Shown piece after piece: positions 1 to 7,343 of a stretch of DNA of 18,312 nucleotides; within the stretch, counting starts at the first letter, position 1; each line of letters begins with the position of its first letter. The notes beneath the pieces are model-generated. The model worked only from the letters and a program-made list of their open reading frames with translations, did not search any database and was not told the origin of the DNA. The stretch covers positions 1 through 18,312 of the forward strand of contig DASTOB010000199.1 of assembly GCA_035720425.1 (NCBI GenBank). Direction: 5' to 3'. Both the position numbers and the translations under genes were made by a program. Source of the stretch: DASTOB01 sp035720425 (GTDB lineage: Bacteria; Chloroflexota; Limnocylindria; Limnocylindrales; CSP1-4).

Positions 1-1479
1 AGCGCCGACGCGTCGTCGGGCGCCTCGTCGAGCGCGTCGCCGGGCGCGCCGGCGGAGCCGGAGTCGGCCGTGGCGGCCTGGGACGCACGGGTCGCGGAGC
101 TCCGTGCCCGCCGCGACCGCCTGGCCGTCCAGATCGCGGAGCACGATGCGGCCCGACGTGACGCGGACGCCCGGCGCGCCCGGGCGGAGGCCGTCATTGC
201 GGCCGGCGAGGAGCGGATCGCTCGGGCCGACGCCGAGGAGGCCCGGCTCGTGGAGCGCGAACGCGCCCAGCGGGCCGGCCTCGACGAGGTTCGGACGGAC
301 ATTGCCGGCGCCGTCGAGCGCGAATCCCGTGCCCGGCGCGACCTCGACGAGCTTCGTGCCGTGGACGCCGACGCCCGATCGCGGCTCGGCGCCGCGGAGG
401 CCGCCGCAGGGGATGCGCGCGAGAGCCTCCGGGCGGCCGACGAACGACTGCGGGCAGCGGATCGCGGCGACCTCGAGGCGCGCCTGGGCCTCGACGCGAT
501 TCGCGAGCAGATCCTCGTCGAGCTGGCCGGGCTCGGCGACCTGGGCCTGTTCGTGCTCGGTGGTGCGGACGAGGCCGGCACCGCGTCGGGCGCCGTCGCG
601 CCGGTTGCCGTCGGCCCGGGCGTTTCGAATGGGTCCAAGGCCGATCGGTCGCACGCGGATCGGCTTGACGTCGATGCCTCCGACGCCGATGAGATCGGCG
701 GCGGCGAATCTGCGCTCCTCGAGGCCGCCCTCGAGCGACGCAGCGCCGCCTGGGCGTCGACGCCGCCGCCGTCCGCCGTTCCGACACCCGGTCGGCTGGC
801 CGCCCTCCGCCGGCGCTACCACGAACTCGGTGCTGCGAACCCCTACGCCGTCACCGAGTACGAGGAGGTGCGCGTTCGGCTCGAGAGCCTCGAGGCGCAG
901 GAGGCGGACCTCCGCCGAGCGATCGCCCGCACGCGGGAGCTGATCGACGAGCTCAATCGCCTCATCGCCGAGCAGTTCACGACGACGTTCCGCGCCCTGG
1001 AGGTCGCCTTCGACGGGCGGTTCCGGCAGCTGTTCGGCGGCGGCTTCGCGCGGCTCTCGCTGACCGACCCCGACGACCTGTCGGCGACCGGGATCGAGAT
1101 CGTCGCCCGACCGCCGGGCAAGAAGGCCCAGGCGCTCGCGATGCTGTCCGGCGGCGAGCGGGCGCTGACGGCGGTCGCGCTGCTGTTCGCCATGCTCGAG
1201 GTTCGGCCGGTCCCGTTCTGCGTCCTCGACGAGGTCGATGCCGCGCTCGACGAGGCGAACGTCGGGCGGTTCTCCGACGCGCTCCGCGGGCTCGCCGCGC
1301 AGACGCAGTTCATCGTCATCACCCACAACCGCGGAACGATCGAGGCGGCCGATGCGCTGTACGGCGTGACGGTCGGTGACGACTCGGTGTCGCGGGTCAT
1401 CAGCCTTCGGCTCGACGAGGCGCAGGCGATGGCCGGGCGGGATCGGGAGGATGCACTGGCCGACGTCGGGGCGGGCTGA
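1..1479 (+). CDS. smc: Chromosome segregation protein SMC, C-terminal part (5' truncated by window)
   Basis: SMC is an ATPase that dimerises through a hinge and compacts and segregates the chromosome with ScpA and ScpB. The frame is open from base 1, so this is a fragment of about 492 residues; the N-terminal Walker A head, first coil and hinge lie upstream. The visible order is an Ala/Ser-rich stretch, a long Arg/Glu/Ala coiled coil (about nt 70-540), a low-complexity interruption (about nt 550-780), the conserved joint (LGAANPYAVTEYEEV, nt 826-870) and the C-terminal ATPase head. The head has the ABC signature LSGGE at nt 1144-1158, a Walker B and D-loop FCVLDEVDAALDE, and the switch region FIVITHNRGT. 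The stop lies 3 nt before the ftsY ATG, so the two genes are probably co-transcribed and coupled. The family assignment is secure; the true start is not visible. Confidence 0.97.
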   Translation, partial: SADASSGASSSASPGAPAEPESAVAAWDARVAELRARRDRLAVQIAEHDAARRDADARRARAEAVIAAGEERIARADAEEARLVERERAQRAGLDEVRTDIAGAVERESRARRDLDELRAVDADARSRLGAAEAAAGDARESLRAADERLRAADRGDLEARLGLDAIREQILVELAGLGDLGLFVLGGADEAGTASGAVAPVAVGPGVSNGSKADRSHADRLDVDASDADEIGGGESALLEAALERRSAAWASTPPPSAVPTPGRLAALRRRYHELGAANPYAVTEYEEVRVRLESLEAQEADLRRAIARTRELIDELNRLIAEQFTTTFRALEVAFDGRFRQLFGGGFARLSLTDPDDLSATGIEIVARPPGKKAQALAMLSGGERALTAVALLFAMLEVRPVPFCVLDEVDAALDEANVGRFSDALRGLAAQTQFIVITHNRGTIEAADALYGVTVGDDSVSRVISLRLDEAQAMAGRDREDALADVGAG

Positions 1480-1482
1480 CCG

Positions 1483-2571
1483 ATGTTCTTCTGGCGGAAG
1501 AAGCCGGCCGAACCGGAGGCGGAGGCGGAGGCGGAGCCGGCCGAGCCGGAGGCGTCCGAGCCGGAAGCGGAGCCGGCGCGGGAACCCGAACCCGAGCCGG
1601 CGCCCGAACCCGAAGCCGAGCCGGCGCGCGCGCCGGCACCGGCCTCGGAACCTGAACCAGCGCCCGAACCTGAAGCCGAGCCGGCGGCCGACATCGCGAC
1701 CGGCCTCCAGCGCACGCGCGGTGGCTTCATGGCCCGCCTCCGCGGCCTGCTCGGCGGCGGTCCGGACGGTCCCTCATGGGACGACGTCGAGGAGACGCTC
1801 ATTGCCGGCGACGTCGGCGCCGGTCTCGCCATGGAGATCGTCGAGCGCGCGCGCGGGCGCCGGGATCCGGCCGGCGCGGAAGCGGCCGTGCGTGCGGAGC
1901 TCGGCGCGCTCCTTGCCCCGCGCGACGCGGTGTGGTCCCCGCGCCCGTCGGTCACCGGCGGCCCGGCGGTCGTCCTCGTCGTCGGCGTCAACGGAACCGG
2001 CAAGACCACCACGATCGGCAAACTCGCCGCGCGCTATCGCGCCGAGGGCCGATCCGTCTTGCTCGCTGCTGCCGACACGTTCCGCGCCGCCGCGATCGAC
2101 CAGCTCCGGATCTGGGCCGATCGGGCCGGCGTCCCCGTCGTCGCACACGCGCCCGGCGCGGATCCCGGTGCGGTCGTCTTCGACGCGCTCGACGCCGCCG
2201 TCGCGCGGGGCGCGGATCTGGTCATCGCCGACACGGCCGGCCGGCTCCACACGAAGTCGAACCTGATGGACGAGCTGGCCAAGGTCCGGCGGGTCATCGA
2301 CAAGCGCCTGCCCGGCGCGGAGCCAGAGACGCTGTTCGTGCTCGACGCGACGACCGGGCAGAACGGGCTCGCGCAGGCGAAGGCGTTCCACGAATCGGTC
2401 GGCTTGACCGGGATCGTCCTGACCAAGCTCGACTCGACCGCGAAGGGCGGCATCGTCTTCGCCATCGAGGGCTCGATCGGTGTCCCGGTCCGGTTCGTCG
2501 GAGTGGGGGAGCGTGCCGAGGACCTCGTCCCGTTCGACCCCGACGGATTCGTCGCCGCCCTCTTCGCGTAG
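1483..2571 (+). CDS. ftsY: Signal recognition particle receptor FtsY
   Basis: FtsY is the membrane-associated SRP receptor GTPase; it pairs with Ffh to deliver ribosome-nascent chain complexes to the SecYEG translocon. The 362-residue product starts with an amphipathic MFFWRKK, then an acidic Pro/Glu/Ala A-region to about residue 68, then the NG domain. GTPase motifs are G1 GVNGTGKT (168-175), DTFRAAA (198-204), G3 DTAGRL (250-255) and G4 TKLD (314-317). The ATG sits 3 nt after the smc stop, with only a loose G-rich Shine-Dalgarno, which fits reinitiation after smc. The A-region contains a 39-bp direct duplication. The partner gene ffh begins about 1 kb downstream, beyond a minus-strand gene. 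The identification is secure. Confidence 0.97.
   Translation: MFFWRKKPAEPEAEAEAEPAEPEASEPEAEPAREPEPEPAPEPEAEPARAPAPASEPEPAPEPEAEPAADIATGLQRTRGGFMARLRGLLGGGPDGPSWDDVEETLIAGDVGAGLAMEIVERARGRRDPAGAEAAVRAELGALLAPRDAVWSPRPSVTGGPAVVLVVGVNGTGKTTTIGKLAARYRAEGRSVLLAAADTFRAAAIDQLRIWADRAGVPVVAHAPGADPGAVVFDALDAAVARGADLVIADTAGRLHTKSNLMDELAKVRRVIDKRLPGAEPETLFVLDATTGQNGLAQAKAFHESVGLTGIVLTKLDSTAKGGIVFAIEGSIGVPVRFVGVGERAEDLVPFDPDGFVAALFA
1588..1686 (+). repeat. Two 39-bp direct repeats inside the FtsY acidic region
   Basis: Copies at 1588-1626 and 1648-1686 are 60 bp apart and differ at only a few third-position bases. Both encode the same Glu-Pro/Ala-Pro-Glu run. The 60-bp period is a multiple of three, so the duplication keeps the reading frame. 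This looks like recent in-frame expansion of a charged linker. Confidence 0.8.
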
Positions 2572-2600
2572 CCCCGGCCGCTGATCCCGCGCGAGTGCCG

Positions 2601-2686
2601 CCCCACGCCGGCGGCCACTCACGCCGGCGCCCCCATTCACCCCCACGCCGGCGCCCATTCACCCCCACGCCGGCGCCCCCATTCAC
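2601..2686. repeat. Short imperfect tandem repeat with CGCCGGCG cores
   Basis: Four degenerate copies of a unit of about 22-24 bp lie just after ftsY. Each contains the self-complementary octamer CGCCGGCG, at 2606-2613, 2622-2629, 2646-2653 and 2668-2675, and the last three are followed by a CCATTC tail. The first copy is the most diverged. There is no plausible reading frame with protein-family similarity. The repeat could act as a structured 3' end for ftsY or be a slippage product. Confidence 0.75.
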
Positions 2687-2690
2687 GTCT

Positions 2691-2727
2691 GGGTCAAGAC
2701 CGAGCGTGGCGCGCTCGCCCATGACCC
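2691..2727 (+). terminator. Two-tier hairpin downstream of ftsY
   Basis: GGGTCA at 2691-2696 pairs with TGACCC at 2722-2727, and inside it GAGCG (2702-2706) pairs with CGCTC (2712-2716) around a 5-nt loop, with a symmetric 5x5 internal loop between the stems. There is no T-tract, so intrinsic termination is uncertain; it may be a 3'-end stabiliser. Confidence 0.4.
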
Positions 2728-2794
2728 CAAGCTGTCAGATCTGCGGATTGGCCGAGCGTGCGACGCCCAGGTGTCATTCAACTCCGAATAGTGG

Positions 2795-2829
2795 CCCGGG
2801 TCGGTGGCACGCACCGAACACCGACCGGG
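2795..2829 (-). terminator. Strong hairpin directly after the stop of the minus-strand membrane gene
   Basis: CCCGGGTCGGTG (2795-2806) pairs with CACCGACCGGG (2819-2829) apart from one bulged G, giving about 11 bp of GC-rich stem around a 12-nt loop. It ends one base before the TGA of the minus-strand gene and lies between that gene and the convergent ftsY, so it could terminate either strand. It lacks a T-tract on both strands. Confidence 0.55.
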
Positions 2830-2830
2830 A

Positions 2831-3379
2831 TCAACTCCCCGTGACGGACCGCAGCCACTGCCCGACGAGCTCGAGGAACTCGAGCGAGCTGATCCCGTCG
2901 AACAGGCGCGCCCCGTGGAGCGACCACTCGTGGAGCTCCTTGAGCCCGAGCAGCACGGCGAGCGCCGCGACGAGCGACACGGGCCGCCACGTGAACCCCG
3001 GCCGGAACCGATGGATCCCGGCCACGAGCAGGAACCAGAACTCGAACACGTTCGGGAACCACAACAGGATCCCGCGGTCGCCGGTCAGCTCGAATGCCAC
3101 GAAGCCGATCAGGCGCCAGCCATAGAGGGCGACCGCAACGCCGCGCTCGACGCCGGACCAGCGCAGCGCGACGACGAGGAACAGGCCGAGGTAAACCTGG
3201 TCGACCCATTTGTCGAACGCCTGGTAGTCGCCCAGTCCCCCGAGGTCGAGCACGTCCCGCAGGAGCAGGTCCGACAGGTCGACGAGCACGGCCAGGATCC
3301 CGCCGGCGAGTGGCCAGCGCAGCACCGGCAGCGATCCGGCGACCCGGATCGCGCCGATGACGAGGATCTCGAGCGTCAT
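2831..3379 (-). CDS. Hypothetical small multi-pass membrane protein
   Basis: I do not recognise the family. The 182-residue product (from ATG at 3379) is strongly hydrophobic, with about five likely membrane segments: roughly residues 3-20, 25-44, 66-85, 88-130 (probably two) and 138-158. Charged or aromatic motifs lie between them, including DYQAFDKWVDQ and a Trp/Phe/Glu-rich stretch (PNVFEFWFLL). The frame is open further upstream to an ATG at 3517, but that extension would read through a tandem repeat containing one 10-bp unit that breaks the 12-bp periodicity, so the start at 3379 is preferred. No clear Shine-Dalgarno is present. The gene is the only minus-strand gene in the SRP region, and it sits between ftsY and ffh, where Firmicutes usually carry ylxM. 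Function unknown. Confidence 0.72.
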   Translation of the reverse strand: MTLEILVIGAIRVAGSLPVLRWPLAGGILAVLVDLSDLLLRDVLDLGGLGDYQAFDKWVDQVYLGLFLVVALRWSGVERGVAVALYGWRLIGFVAFELTGDRGILLWFPNVFEFWFLLVAGIHRFRPGFTWRPVSLVAALAVLLGLKELHEWSLHGARLFDGISSLEFLELVGQWLRSVTGS

Positions 3380-3401
3380 GTGGCCCTGCCCATCATGCGG
3401 T

Positions 3402-3480
3402 GAACGCCTTGAACGGAGCCCGGAACGGCCCGGAACGGAGCCTCGAACGGAGCCCGGAACCGAGCCTTGAACGGAGCCCT
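3402..3480. repeat. 12-bp tandem repeat (GAACGGAGCCYB) in the ffh upstream region
   Basis: Six head-to-tail units begin at 3411, 3423, 3433, 3445, 3457 and 3469. Five are 12 bp and the second is shortened to 10 bp, and a partial unit (GAACGCCTT) precedes them at 3402-3410. The 10-bp unit would shift a reading frame, which argues against a coding repeat. The array lies between the divergent starts of the minus-strand membrane gene and ffh. Confidence 0.88.
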
Positions 3481-3496
3481 CATCGGAACTCCAACC

Positions 3497-3513
3497 CAGT
3501 GTGCGGTACACTG
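3497..3513. promoter_or_regulatory. 17-bp inverted repeat overlapping a -10 element upstream of ffh
   Basis: CAGTGT (3497-3502) and ACACTG (3508-3513) form a perfect inverted repeat around a 5-bp spacer. The -10-like hexamer TACACT (3507-3512) lies inside the right arm, with no good -35 at normal spacing. Transcription from here would start near 3519 and give ffh a leader of about 85 nt. The operator-over-promoter geometry suggests a dimeric regulator; none can be named. Confidence 0.5.
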
Positions 3514-3604
3514 CCACGGCCTCGGTGCGTCAGAACCCGCGCACCACCCGGTCGGCCCGTCCGCCGCCCGGGTCCGCTCCCGATCCGGAGACTCCACCGA
3601 CACC

Positions 3605-4936
3605 GTGTTCGACACCCTGAGCGAGCGCCTGCGCCGGACGCTCGGAACGCTGACCGGCCGCGGCCGCGTGAGCGAGGCCGACGTCGACGCAGCGATGCGC
3701 GAGATCCGCCTGGGCCTGCTCGAGGCGGACGTCAACTTCAAGGTCGTGCGCGACTTCGTCGCCCGCGTCCGCGAGCGAGCCGTCGGCGCGGAGGTGCTCG
3801 AGAGCCTGACCGCCGGCCAGCAGGTCGTGAAGATCGTCAACGACGAGCTGACCGCGCTCCTGTCCGCCGGTGACCGGACGTTCCACCTCCAGGGCAACCC
3901 GGCCGTCGTCAGCCTCGTCGGCCTCCAGGGCTCCGGCAAGACGACGAGCGCGGCGAAGCTCGCCCGCCACATCGTCAAGCTCGGCCGCCGCCCGCTCCTC
4001 GTCGCCGCGGACCCGTACCGACCGGCCGCGGCAGACCAGCTCGAGACGCTTGGCCGGCAGCTCGACATCCCCGTCCATCGGGCACCCGCCGGCACGAGCG
4101 TCGTCGATATCGCGCGTGGCGGCCTCGAGGCAGCGCGGCGCCAGACCCGCGACACGGTCATCCTCGACACGGCCGGCCGCCTTACGGTCGACGACGAGCT
4201 GATGGCCGAGATCGCCGCCGTCGACGCCGCCGTCCACCCGGTCGAGACGCTGCTCGTCGTCGACGCGATGACCGGCCAGGAGGCGGTCACCGTCGCCCAG
4301 GCCTTCGTCGCCGCCGTCCCGGTCAGCGGGCTCGTTCTCACCAAGATCGACGGCGATGCGCGGGGCGGCGCCGCCCTGTCGATCAGCGCGGTGACCGGCG
4401 TTCCGGTGAAGTTCCTTGGCACCGGCGAGAAGACCGACGCGCTCGAGGTGTTCCACCCGGATCGCCTCGCCGGCCGGATCCTCGGCATGGGCGACATCCT
4501 GACGCTCGTCGAGCGCGCACAGGAGGTGGTCGACGCGAAAGACGCCGCGAAGCTCGAGGAGAAGCTGCGCAAGGCGTCGTTCACGCTCGAGGACATGCTC
4601 GACCAGCTCCAGCAGGTCCAGCGGATGGGTCCGCTCGGACAGGTCATGTCGATGATCCCGGGCATGGGCGGGATGGCCCGCGAGGCCCAGGACGCGGTGG
4701 ACCGCGGTGACCTGCGCCGGGTCGAGGCCATCATCCGGTCGATGACGCCGCGCGAACGCCGCGACCCCGGCGTGCTCAACGGCTCCCGCCGTCGCCGGAT
4801 CGCCGCCGGCAGCGGCACGAACCTGACCGACGTCAACCGCCTGATCAAGCAGTTCACCGAGATGCAGAAGCTCATGAAGCAACTCTCCGGGGGTGGCCGC
4901 CGCGGCGCGGCGGCCGCGCTCCTCGGCCGCCGCTGA
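3605..4936 (+). CDS. ffh: Signal recognition particle protein Ffh
   Basis: Ffh is the SRP54-type GTPase that binds 4.5S RNA and signal sequences emerging from the ribosome and docks with FtsY. The 443-residue product has the usual family length. The N domain starts at residue 1 (FDTLSERL), and the G domain shows GLQGSGKTT (106-114), DTAGR (188-192) and TKID (246-249). The C-terminal M domain has the Met-rich finger region (MGPLGQVMSMIPGMGGM) and the basic RNA-binding part (GSGTNLTDVNRLIKQF). GTG at 3605 was chosen because family similarity begins there; the frame is open to 3467, but that extra stretch is low-complexity and covers the upstream promoter. A GGAG lies 14 nt before the start. No SRP RNA gene was found in the window. 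Confidence 0.96.
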   Translation: MFDTLSERLRRTLGTLTGRGRVSEADVDAAMREIRLGLLEADVNFKVVRDFVARVRERAVGAEVLESLTAGQQVVKIVNDELTALLSAGDRTFHLQGNPAVVSLVGLQGSGKTTSAAKLARHIVKLGRRPLLVAADPYRPAAADQLETLGRQLDIPVHRAPAGTSVVDIARGGLEAARRQTRDTVILDTAGRLTVDDELMAEIAAVDAAVHPVETLLVVDAMTGQEAVTVAQAFVAAVPVSGLVLTKIDGDARGGAALSISAVTGVPVKFLGTGEKTDALEVFHPDRLAGRILGMGDILTLVERAQEVVDAKDAAKLEEKLRKASFTLEDMLDQLQQVQRMGPLGQVMSMIPGMGGMAREAQDAVDRGDLRRVEAIIRSMTPRERRDPGVLNGSRRRRIAAGSGTNLTDVNRLIKQFTEMQKLMKQLSGGGRRGAAAALLGRR

Positions 4937-4950
4937 AGCACGAGGACGAC

Positions 4951-6759
4951 ATGACCGATCACGAGCAGCGCCCGCCCACGACGGATCCCGGTCCCTCCGA
5001 CCAGACCGAGGTCCATACGACGAGCGACTTCCTGCCGACCCAGGCCGGATCCCCGGCCGCATCCGCGGCCGCTACCCAGGCCGTGACCCGGGCGCCCGGA
5101 TCGTCTGCCCGCCGCTGGGGCATCGCCCTCATCGTCGTCGGGCTCGTCATCGGCGTCGCCGCGGCGGGCGTCTTCCTGCTGGCCGGCAGCTCGAGCCCGT
5201 CGGTCGTGCTCGCGTACGCCCCGAAGGACGCGATCGCCTACGCGGACGCGCGGCTCGACCTCCCAGGCGACCAGCGCCAGAAGGTGGGCGACCTCCTGTC
5301 GAACTTCCCGGGCTTCGCCGATCAGTCGACGCTCGAGGCGAAGCTCGACGAGGTGCTCGACCGCCTCGTCGAGGAAGCGACGGCCGGGAATCAGCGATTC
5401 ACGTCGGACATCAAGCCGTGGTTCGGCGGTGAGGTCGGCGTCGCGATCGGCGCCCTGCCGGACGCCGGGGCGGCCGAAGCCGGGGAGTTCGGCGACGCCC
5501 GGGCCCTCGCGCTCGTGTCCGTATCGGACGCCGCCGGCGCCCGCGCCTGGTTCGACGACGTCGTCGGCGACGCGCCGACCGAGACGGAGACGTACGGCGG
5601 GGCGGAGCTCGTCCTCGTGGGGTCGGACCCGGGCGGCGCGATGGCCGTCGTCGACGGGAAGGTCATGCTCCTCGGCGACGTCGCGTCGGTCAAGGCGGCG
5701 ATCGACCGCGGCGGCTCCGGTGGCCTCGACACGAACGAGCAGTTCCGCGCCGCCCGCGCCGCCACGTCGGGCGACTCCCTCGCCTCGTTCTACGTCGACA
5801 CCGCGGCCTGGGTCGACTGGCTCGAGGCCGCCGGCCCGGCCCTCGGCGAGGGCATGCCCGGGTTCGGCTTCCTCGGAACCGGCTCCGGGGACGTCCCGGC
5901 CTGGACGGCCGGGCGCGTCCGCTCGGAGGGCGACGCGCTCGTCGTCGACCTCGTGGCGCCGCACGTCGACGGGGCCGCGACCAGGACCAACCGGGCCTCG
6001 ACGATCGCGCAGCACGTCCCGGCGGACACGCTCGTCGCCATCGACATCCACGACGTCGGCGATCAGCTCGATGAGCTCATCGAGGGCGTTCGGACCAACC
6101 CCGAGACCGCCGACGCGTTCCGCGAGATCGAGACCGCGGTCGCCATCCTCGGTGGGTTCGACGGGCTGATCGGCTGGATCGGCGACGCCGGGATCGTCGT
6201 GTCCGGGTCGGCCGACGATCTCGGCGGCGGGCTCGTCGTGTCGGCGACCGACGAGGCGGCGGCGGAGCGCTTCGCGTCGACGCTGGCCGGCCTGCTTGCC
6301 CTTGGTGGAGGCCAGCTCGGCATCGAGATCCGCGAGGAGGACTACAACGGCACGACGATCACGTACCTCGATGCGAGTGCCGCCGTCGAGGACGGCGGGC
6401 TCGCTGCCGACGTGCCGGAAATCGGCTGGGCCGTGGCCGGCGACGTCGTCGTGATCGGCGCGAGCGACGCGTTCATCAAGGGCGTCATCGACACCGAGCC
6501 GGATACGTCGCTTGCCTCGTCGGGCCGGTACTCGGCGCTCGTCGAGCGGGTCGGTCGCGAGCACATCGCGTCAGTCTGGGTCGACGTCGTCGGCCTGCGC
6601 GCGGTCGTCGAATCGATGGCTGGCGCCGAGGTCCCGGACGGTCTCGCCGAGTACGAGCGCGACGTCAAGCCATATCTCGAGCCGTTCGACGCGCTCGTCG
6701 GCGCTTCGGTCGCCGGTGACGGCGTCGATCGGACCACCATCGTCCTGTCCATCAAGTAG
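4951..6759 (+). CDS. DUF3352-type membrane-anchored protein
   Basis: The 602-residue product has a Pro/Thr/Ser-rich N-terminus of about 52 residues, Arg residues just before one hydrophobic helix (about 56-79), and a large region of alternating beta strands and helices beginning VVLAYAPKDAIAYADARLDLPGDQ. This layout matches DUF3352, a family of single-pass, mainly extracytoplasmic proteins of unknown function; the topology (short N-terminus inside) follows the positive-inside rule and is inference. Repeated phrases such as VVDGKVMLLGDVASVKAAID and VAGDVVVIGASDAFIKGVID in the two halves suggest an internal duplication. The start has GAGGA upstream, 14 nt after the ffh stop. The stop TAG is part of the AGGAGG Shine-Dalgarno of rpsP, so it is embedded in the ffh-trmD operon. 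Family call moderately confident; function unknown. Confidence 0.8.
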   Translation: MTDHEQRPPTTDPGPSDQTEVHTTSDFLPTQAGSPAASAAATQAVTRAPGSSARRWGIALIVVGLVIGVAAAGVFLLAGSSSPSVVLAYAPKDAIAYADARLDLPGDQRQKVGDLLSNFPGFADQSTLEAKLDEVLDRLVEEATAGNQRFTSDIKPWFGGEVGVAIGALPDAGAAEAGEFGDARALALVSVSDAAGARAWFDDVVGDAPTETETYGGAELVLVGSDPGGAMAVVDGKVMLLGDVASVKAAIDRGGSGGLDTNEQFRAARAATSGDSLASFYVDTAAWVDWLEAAGPALGEGMPGFGFLGTGSGDVPAWTAGRVRSEGDALVVDLVAPHVDGAATRTNRASTIAQHVPADTLVAIDIHDVGDQLDELIEGVRTNPETADAFREIETAVAILGGFDGLIGWIGDAGIVVSGSADDLGGGLVVSATDEAAAERFASTLAGLLALGGGQLGIEIREEDYNGTTITYLDASAAVEDGGLAADVPEIGWAVAGDVVVIGASDAFIKGVIDTEPDTSLASSGRYSALVERVGREHIASVWVDVVGLRAVVESMAGAEVPDGLAEYERDVKPYLEPFDALVGASVAGDGVDRTTIVLSIK

Positions 6760-6774
6760 GAGGAAGCTCAGCCC

Positions 6775-7029
6775 ATGGCCGTCCGCATCAGGTTGACCCG
6801 CGTCGGCGCGAAGAAGCAGCCGGCGTACCGGGTCGTCGTGGCCGATTCGCGCAGCGCGCGCGACAGTCGATCGATCGAGACGATCGGTCATTACAACCCG
6901 CGCACGGAGCCGGTCGAGGTGTCGATCGACGCCGACAAGGCGAAGGCGTGGCTGGCCAAGGGAGCCCAGCCGTCCGACACGGTCGCCCGCCTGTTCCGCA
7001 ATGCCGGCATCCTGCCGGCGGTCAAGTAG
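6775..7029 (+). CDS. rpsP: 30S ribosomal protein S16
   Basis: S16 is an early-binding small-subunit protein needed for 30S assembly. The 84-residue product has the complete family pattern: MAVRIRLTRVGAKKQPAYRV at the N-terminus, then the ADSRSARDSRSIETIGHYNP core, and ends at GILPAVK. The start ATG follows an AGGAGG at 6758-6763 that overlaps the stop codon of the preceding gene. It heads the classic rpsP-khpA-rimM-trmD series. Confidence 0.98.
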   Translation: MAVRIRLTRVGAKKQPAYRVVVADSRSARDSRSIETIGHYNPRTEPVEVSIDADKAKAWLAKGAQPSDTVARLFRNAGILPAVK

Positions 7030-7039
7030 GGGTCCCGCG

Positions 7040-7273
7040 ATGGCTGCCAAGGAACTCGTCGAGTACGTCGCCAAGTCGCTCGTCGACGATCCCGACGCCG
7101 TGACCGTCGAGGTCGTCCGCGACGCCGAGGGAACGGTCATCGAGCTCCACGTCGCGGAGGACGACATGGGCAAGGTGATCGGCCGAAACGGGAGCGTGGC
7201 CAAGGCCCTTCGGACCCTGCTCAAGGTGACGGCCGCGCGGGACGGCGAGCCGGTTTCGCTCGAGATCGTCTAG
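7040..7273 (+). CDS. khpA: KH-domain RNA-binding protein KhpA (YlqC)
   Basis: The 77-residue product consists of one type-II KH domain with the GxxG loop GRNG at residues 48-51 (context GKVIGRNGSVAKALR). KhpA proteins act with KhpB/Jag in RNA binding linked to cell elongation and division in Gram-positive bacteria; KhpB is not in this window. ATG at 7040 was chosen over the longer open frame from 7001 because it gives the usual family N-terminus (KELVEYVAKSLVDDPD) and has a G-rich AGGGG upstream. It lies 10 nt after rpsP, its usual neighbour. Confidence 0.94.
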   Translation: MAAKELVEYVAKSLVDDPDAVTVEVVRDAEGTVIELHVAEDDMGKVIGRNGSVAKALRTLLKVTAARDGEPVSLEIV

Positions 7274-7343
7274 ACCGTCGCCGAATGGCGTGGCGGTGCT
7301 TCGCCCCGGGCCTCGGTGAACGCGTGCGTGGTCAGCGTGCAGC

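Noticed and set aside
3402..3480. Possible CRISPR array
   Set aside because: The units are 12 bp and contiguous, with no unique spacers and no cas genes nearby.
2572..3604. SRP (4.5S) RNA gene near ftsY and ffh
   Set aside because: Hairpins are present, but I could not find the conserved GGAA tetraloop with its GCAGG/AGCAGCC-type internal loop.
3467..3604. Upstream extension of Ffh to ATG 3467
   Set aside because: The extra 46 residues do not resemble the Ffh N domain and would cover the tandem repeat end and the -10/inverted-repeat element.
3376..6564. A 1062-codon minus-strand open frame opposite ffh and the DUF3352-type gene
   Set aside because: It is a GC-driven antisense shadow: the product is low-complexity Arg/Asp/Ser-rich with no family motif, and the plus strand carries secure genes over the same bases.
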